Shown one piece after another: positions 7,226-10,288 of a stretch of 10,288 bases of DNA; the stretch's first letter is position 1, and each line of letters starts with the position of its first letter. Position numbers and translations under genes: made by a program. Below the pieces are notes generated by a model. That model was not told where the DNA came from. It did no database searches and saw only the letters and a list, made by a program, of their open reading frames with translations. This DNA comes from Verrucomicrobiales bacterium (GTDB lineage Bacteria; Verrucomicrobiota; Verrucomicrobiia; Verrucomicrobiales; Verrucomicrobiaceae): positions 4,063 to 14,350 of the forward strand of contig DNXB01000292.1 in assembly GCA_003506995.1 (NCBI GenBank). The letters run 5' to 3'.

Positions 7226-7462
7226 ATGAGCGCGCACGAGCACAAACCAGACTCACGTCTGAAGCAGGCGGAAAAGATCGCCACCCATCCCGAGCAGTAC
7301 AAAGTCTGCGAAGGCTGCGGCTCCATCGTGGTCACCCGTGCCGTGACCTGCCCGAGCTGCCATGCCTACATGTTCGACAACACGCCCGTGCGTGTGATCG
7401 CGCAGGCGAAAGAATTGGCGCTGCGTGCCGCGAACTCGGTGCTGGCGTCGGACTTGTCGTAG
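7226..7462 (+). CDS. Small zinc-ribbon protein of unknown function
   Basis: 78 residues from the ATG at 7226; an in-frame ATG at 7214 would add MRGF. After a charged N-terminal helix (DSRLKQAEKIATHPEQY, 9-25) comes a zinc ribbon with Cys28-x-x-Cys31 (VCEGCGS) and Cys42-x-x-Cys45 (TCPSCHA), which should bind one zinc ion. A C-terminal helix (RVIAQAKELALRAANSVL) follows. No enzyme motif is present and there is no signal peptide, so it is presumably cytoplasmic and may bind nucleic acid or a protein partner. I do not recognise a named family. Its stop codon TAG (7460-7462) falls within the GTAG foot of the REP-like element that follows, so the element's first bases are part of the gene's 3' end. 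The start codon sits in the loop of a GC-rich inverted repeat (7215-7236). Confidence 0.72.
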   Translation: MSAHEHKPDSRLKQAEKIATHPEQYKVCEGCGSIVVTRAVTCPSCHAYMFDNTPVRVIAQAKELALRAANSVLASDLS

Positions 7463-7491
7463 GACGGGTGTGGCGAAAGCCCGCCCGTCTT
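7459..7491 (+). repeat. REP-like hairpin, copy 1 (plus orientation)
   Basis: A GTAG foot (7459-7462) is followed by a hairpin from G7463 to C7489. GACGGGTG (7463-7470) pairs with CGCCCGTC (7482-7489, one G-T wobble). T7471 is bulged, GGC (7472-7474) pairs with GCC (7479-7481), and the loop is GAAA (7475-7478). The same 33-nt unit recurs inverted at 7523-7555. A GTAG foot plus an imperfect stem is the hallmark of bacterial REP sequences that REP-associated tyrosine transposases (RAYTs) recognise. Confidence 0.75.
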
Positions 7492-7494
7492 GTT
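7461..7494 (+). terminator. Rho-independent-type terminator of the zinc-ribbon gene
   Basis: The stem of REP-like copy 1 (11 pairs, GAAA tetraloop, one bulged T, possibly extended by A7461-T7491 and a G-T pair) begins at the stop codon and is followed by TTGTTG. The U-tract is short, so efficiency is uncertain, but the position right after a stop and facing a convergent gene supports a terminator role. Confidence 0.55.
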
Positions 7495-7519
7495 GTGAGT
7501 TCGAACTGGTAACGCCCCC

Positions 7520-7551
7520 AGAAAGACGACCGGGCTATCGCCACAGTCGTC
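7520..7551 (-). terminator. Terminator of the GH99-like gene (minus strand)
   Basis: Copy 2 of the hairpin starts 8 bp past the stop codon of the minus-strand glycosidase gene. On that strand it is followed by TTTCT. With copy 1 it forms a back-to-back terminator pair between two convergent genes. The short T-run makes the call moderate. Confidence 0.5.
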
Positions 7552-7555
7552 CTAC
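7523..7555 (-). repeat. REP-like hairpin, copy 2 (minus orientation)
   Basis: Read on the minus strand: GTAG foot (7555-7552), then GACGACTG paired with CGGTCGTC, a bulged T, GGC paired with GCC, and loop GATA. It matches copy 1 at 28 of 33 positions. Four of the five differences form two compensatory pair changes (G-C to A-T and G-C to C-G), so the stem is kept; the fifth is in the loop. The inverted arrangement with a 31-bp spacer is that of a REP doublet. Confidence 0.75.
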
Positions 7556-7559
7556 TGCA

Positions 7560-8792
7560 TCATCGCTCCTGCCTCACCGGCCATTCCTCAGAAACCTCGC
7601 CACGCAGCAGTTTGCTGATCATGCCGGTGAGCCAAAGATAATGATCATTCGGCAGATCTGGCTCGGCGAGGAATGAACTCGCGCCAAGGGGCGGATGGTT
7701 TTCGGTTTTGAAAATGGCCGTGGCCTCGTCCAGTTCGTCAAACATGGCGATGTAGAGCATCCGGGAGCCGGCTTGTTTCGCAGCCACGGCTTGTGACCAG
7801 AGGAACTGGCCGCCAAGACGTGGGATGGCATTAAACTTCGCTTCCTGACCGCGTGATTTGGAGAGGTTCTGCCAGCTAAAGCCGGGGAAGATCACGGGCA
7901 GGTAGTCGAGCTTGCGTTCTGCGCACCACGCTACGTCTGGCTTCAAGGTTTTCTCGACTCGATTGGCCGCGTCCTGCGGCGTGCCGAGTCTTCCCACGGC
8001 CCACGGGCTGACGATTTCGGCACGGGCAATGAGTTCGTGGAGCTTGGCGTCTTTGATGCAGTCGCGATCGAGGGTGCGCCAGTAGTAGGGCACGCCGAGC
8101 ATGATCGCGCAGCCGTCATCGTGCAAAAACGTGATCAGGCGTGACCATTCATCGAGCATCGGCGCACGGTCGTTGAAACCGAGGCCCCAGAGGGCGACGA
8201 GCGGCTTGCCGTGATGTTTGAAATAGGCGGAGCCATCGCGGTCGAGGCGTTTTTCGGTGATGAGGCGCTTCCAGTCGTCGATCACGAGCTGGATGCCGTC
8301 TTCTTTGATGCCGCTGAGGTCATACATGAGCGTCCAGCCGCGTCCGTTGGCCTTGGCGGCGGTTTGGCAGTGCGCGAGGACTTGATCCATCGGTTCGCGA
8401 AAGCGTTTGTCGCGTGTGGTGGTGGCGAAGCGCTGCACGAAGGCCCCGTCGATGCCGTAGTCGCGCATCCATTTGAAATGAAGCTGCACGACGGACTCGC
8501 GCACGGAGCTGAAGACCTCGGCAGTGCGTCCGTCGGCATGCTTGAACGGCGTGGCGAAGCGGTCCTGCGGCGGCAGTTCGCTCACATCCGGCCACATCTC
8601 GATGTGCGCGTGTCCGGGTTCGAATTTTCCACCCGCCGCGTAGTGATGCCAGCCGTTGTTGCTGCCGTCGCCCTCGCAGCGGAACCAGCCCTGATAGCCG
8701 CAGACGACTTTGCCGATGAGCGTGCTGGTATCGACGACTTGGGCGTGAACGCAGCAGGTGAGCAAAGAAAACAGCGCGAGGGATTTGATCAT
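7560..8792 (-). CDS. Secreted GH99/GH71-like glycoside hydrolase
   Basis: 410 residues with a Sec signal (MIKSLALFSLLTCCVHAQ, cleavage likely after A17). The mature protein starts with GKVVCGYQGWFRCEG (27-41), typical of bacterial proteins annotated as xylosidase/arabinosidase or as having a glycoside hydrolase family 71/99-like domain. Barrel-strand motifs follow in order: HFKWMRDYGIDGAFVQRF (105-122), LMYDLSG (155-161), PLVALWGLGF (197-206), MLGVPYYWR (231-239), YLPVIFPGFSW (298-307), and a conserved acidic end MFDELDEATAIFK (350-362). D352, E353, D355 and E356 are the best candidates for active-site acids, by analogy with C-terminal acids in GH99; the true catalytic pair cannot be fixed by eye. 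It probably cleaves an alpha-mannan- or xylan-type glycan outside the cytoplasm. The substrate is inferred only. It diverges from the serine hydrolase gene across 51 bp. Confidence 0.85.
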   Translation of the reverse strand: MIKSLALFSLLTCCVHAQVVDTSTLIGKVVCGYQGWFRCEGDGSNNGWHHYAAGGKFEPGHAHIEMWPDVSELPPQDRFATPFKHADGRTAEVFSSVRESVVQLHFKWMRDYGIDGAFVQRFATTTRDKRFREPMDQVLAHCQTAAKANGRGWTLMYDLSGIKEDGIQLVIDDWKRLITEKRLDRDGSAYFKHHGKPLVALWGLGFNDRAPMLDEWSRLITFLHDDGCAIMLGVPYYWRTLDRDCIKDAKLHELIARAEIVSPWAVGRLGTPQDAANRVEKTLKPDVAWCAERKLDYLPVIFPGFSWQNLSKSRGQEAKFNAIPRLGGQFLWSQAVAAKQAGSRMLYIAMFDELDEATAIFKTENHPPLGASSFLAEPDLPNDHYLWLTGMISKLLRGEVSEEWPVRQER

Positions 8793-8805
8793 GCGGATGT
8801 TTTCA

Positions 8806-8826
8806 TTGACGGACGGGAGGCGTCAA
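8806..8826. promoter_or_regulatory. Inverted repeat in the divergent promoter region
   Basis: TTGACG (8806-8811) and CGTCAA (8821-8826) form a perfect 6-bp inverted repeat with a 9-bp spacer. Each arm reads as a -35-like TTGACG hexamer on its own strand. On the plus strand, TGTGAT (8829-8834) lies 17 bp downstream as a possible -10, which would put transcription start within a few bases of the ATG at 8844. The minus-strand arm has no good -10. It could instead be an operator shared by the glycosidase and hydrolase genes. Confidence 0.4.
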
Positions 8827-8843
8827 GGTGTGATGCTGCCCGT

Positions 8844-9902
8844 ATGAAACGACGCGCTTTTGTGGGTTCGCTGGCCGCATGGCCGGTCTTTGCGGCCACG
8901 CCGGAGCAATCCGAGGCGGCAACGATTCGCGGCATCGCGGAGGGATTTCTTCGAGAGCACGGCATCCAGGGCATGAGCATCGCCTTTGGTCGTGATGGGA
9001 AGATCGAATTCGAGCAGGGCTATGGCTTTGCGGATGCAGCAGGCAAGGAAGTGGTCACGCCGGAGCACCGCTTCCGCATTGCCAGCATCTCCAAGCCGAT
9101 CACGGCCACGGCGGTGATGATGTGCATCGAAAAGGGGCTGCTCAAACTCGACAGCAAGGTTTTCGGCCCGCAGGGCATCTTCGGTGGCGATCACAGCGGA
9201 GATGTGGCCGCGATCACGGTCGATCATCTGCTCACGCACACCAGCGGCGGCTGGGCGAATGACAAGAACGACCCCATGTTCAAGAACACGGTGATGAAAC
9301 ACGATGAACTCATCGCGTGGACGCTGGAGAACCAAAAGAAGACGCACAAGTCGGGCGAGCACTACGCGTATTCGAACTTTGGCTACTGCCTGCTAGGTCG
9401 TGTGCTCGAAAAAGTCACCCAGTTGCCTTATGAGACGCTGATCACGCAGCAGGTGCTGTCGAAATGCGGCATCACGAGCATGAAGATCGCTGGAAACTCG
9501 CTGGCGGAGCGCCAGGCGAAGGAAGTGATGTATCTCACCGAAAAACCCGGTGCGGCCTACAACATGAATGTGGCCCGCATGGATTCACACGGCGGCTGGG
9601 TCGCCACAGCGGGCGATCTGGTGCGCTTTGCATCGCAATTGCCCAAGCTGCTCAAACCGGAGTCGATTCGCACGATGACTACGGCGGGTGTGAGTGAAGG
9701 CTATGCGCGCGGCTGGAGCGTGAACAAGGTGCCGAACTGGTGGCATGGCGGTTCATTGCCCGGCACGAGCACGATCATGGTGCATACGGCGAGGGAGATG
9801 TGCTGGGCGGGTTTGCTCAATGGTCGCAAGGAAGGCCTCGGCCTCGCGCTGGACAAGCTGATGTGGCAGATGGGACGCGTGGCGAAGGCTGGGGGAATTT
9901 GA
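8844..9902 (+). CDS. Exported serine hydrolase, beta-lactamase/esterase (class C-like) fold
   Basis: 352 residues from the ATG at 8844, which opens a twin-arginine-like signal (MKRRAFVGSLAAWPVFAATP). The frame is open upstream to 8211, but that extension is antisense to the glycosidase. Active-site motifs of the penicillin-binding-protein-like serine hydrolase family are present in order: S81-I-S-K84 (SxxK nucleophile), Y176-S-N178 (YxN), and H301-G-G303 in WWHGGSLPG (the third box, with His replacing Lys as in many class C-like esterases). LLTHTSG (129-135) is also typical. Such enzymes include class C beta-lactamases, DD-peptidases and carboxylesterases. The HGG box and the lack of other beta-lactamase-specific features favour an esterase or peptidase over a resistance enzyme, but this is inference. 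The divergent glycosidase neighbour suggests envelope-located catabolism. Confidence 0.9.
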   Translation: MKRRAFVGSLAAWPVFAATPEQSEAATIRGIAEGFLREHGIQGMSIAFGRDGKIEFEQGYGFADAAGKEVVTPEHRFRIASISKPITATAVMMCIEKGLLKLDSKVFGPQGIFGGDHSGDVAAITVDHLLTHTSGGWANDKNDPMFKNTVMKHDELIAWTLENQKKTHKSGEHYAYSNFGYCLLGRVLEKVTQLPYETLITQQVLSKCGITSMKIAGNSLAERQAKEVMYLTEKPGAAYNMNVARMDSHGGWVATAGDLVRFASQLPKLLKPESIRTMTTAGVSEGYARGWSVNKVPNWWHGGSLPGTSTIMVHTAREMCWAGLLNGRKEGLGLALDKLMWQMGRVAKAGGI

Positions 9903-9912
9903 ATGCGGTGAT

Positions 9913-9943
9913 TTGCCAGTTTTCGTTTTCCAAATCGTATTCT
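9913..9943 (+). promoter_or_regulatory. Possible promoter of the RidA-family gene
   Basis: TTGCCA (9913-9918) and TATTCT (9938-9943) resemble -35 and -10 boxes with a 19-bp spacer, ending 23 bp before the ATG at 9967, in a locally AT-rich stretch between two codirectional genes. The spacer is longer than ideal. Confidence 0.3.
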
Positions 9944-9966
9944 GCATCCACTTCTCATTCCCAACT

Positions 9967-10288
9967 ATGACTCCTCAGCAAAAAGCAGAATCCCTCGGTC
10001 TCAACTTCGCGAAACAAGCCCCCGGCTACCTGAACCTCTGCATCCGCAGCGGCACCCAGCTCATCACCTCCGGTCACGTCAGCGATCTCAAGGGCAAGCT
10101 CGGCGCGGGTGTTTCGACGGAAGACGGCTACAAGGCGGCGAAGAACTGCGCCGAGAAGGTGCTGCGCTCCGTCTGGGATACGCACGGCACGTTGGATGGC
10201 CTGAAAGTCATCAAGGTGCTCGGCTGCGTGAACTCGACGCTGGAATACAGCGACCAGCATCTTGTGATCAACGGCTGCTCCGACCTGC
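9967..10288 (+). CDS. RidA/YjgF/YER057c/UK114-family protein, partial (runs off right edge)
   Basis: 107 residues are visible from the ATG at 9967, with no stop before the window edge. The pattern is that of the longer (about 150-residue) Rid subfamily: TQLITSGHVSDLKGKLG (30-46) for the ligand-side strands, STEDGYKAAKNCAEKVL (50-66) for the first helix, and KVIKVLGCVNSTLEYSDQHLVINGCSDL (80-107) leading towards the second helix. Rid proteins form trimers; the archetype hydrolyses reactive enamine/imine intermediates from PLP enzymes and needs a conserved C-terminal-half arginine, which here would lie beyond the window. Members of this subfamily are often annotated only as RidA family, and deaminase activity cannot be assumed. 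There is no signal peptide, so it is cytoplasmic. It lies 64 bp after the serine hydrolase gene. Confidence 0.88.
   Translation, partial: MTPQQKAESLGLNFAKQAPGYLNLCIRSGTQLITSGHVSDLKGKLGAGVSTEDGYKAAKNCAEKVLRSVWDTHGTLDGLKVIKVLGCVNSTLEYSDQHLVINGCSDL

Noticed and set aside
8211..8843. N-terminal extension of the serine hydrolase frame
   Set aside because: Antisense to the glycosidase gene; the ATG at 8844 begins an export signal.

Overview
The window looks like chromosomal DNA from a GC-rich member of the Planctomycetes-Verrucomicrobia-Chlamydiae group, most likely a verrucomicrobial bacterium. Four things point there: a very large secreted protein joining a planctomycete-type cytochrome c domain (CxxCH) to WD40, IPT/TIG-like and PPC-like domains; a Tat-exported Gfo/Idh/MocA oxidoreductase of the type abundant in these phyla; a secreted GH99/GH71-like glycosidase; and the near absence of Shine-Dalgarno sequences before the starts. 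The phylum is inferred from gene content, not from a marker gene.

Layout, left to right. (1) Bases 1-500, minus strand: a DUF433 antitoxin-like gene followed, with a 17-bp overlap, by a DUF5615 PIN-like toxin gene that runs off the left edge. (2) Bases 499-4859, plus strand: the 1212-residue cytochrome/WD40/PPC protein, whose ATG shares two bases with the divergent DUF433 ATG, followed closely by a low-GC lipoprotein gene of unknown function. (3) Bases 4923-5585, minus strand: a two-gene unit of an 85-residue acidic/helical protein and an HNH endonuclease, 3 bp apart. (4) Bases 5680-7462, plus strand: the Gfo/Idh/MocA oxidoreductase, a 172-bp spacer rich in potential hairpins, and a small zinc-ribbon protein. 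(5) Bases 7459-7555: two inverted copies of a hairpin element with a GTAG foot. It has the architecture of a REP doublet (REPIN/BIME) and lies between convergent genes, where it probably acts as a bidirectional terminator. (6) Bases 7560-9902: a divergent pair of exported proteins, the GH99-like glycosidase (minus) and a serine beta-lactamase-fold hydrolase (plus), separated by 51 bp carrying an inverted repeat of a -35-like hexamer. (7) Bases 9967 to the right edge: the start of a RidA/YjgF-family gene.

Most of the coding capacity is for exported proteins (large cytochrome protein, lipoprotein, Tat oxidoreductase, glycosidase, serine hydrolase). This fits a bacterium that processes polysaccharides or other complex substrates at its envelope, but no pathway can be assembled from the window alone. 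The most interesting non-coding signal is the REP-like doublet: its two copies differ by paired, compensatory substitutions in the stem. The most interesting coding units are the HNH/85-residue pair and the multidomain cytochrome protein. No rRNA, tRNA, CRISPR array, IS element or prophage gene was seen.
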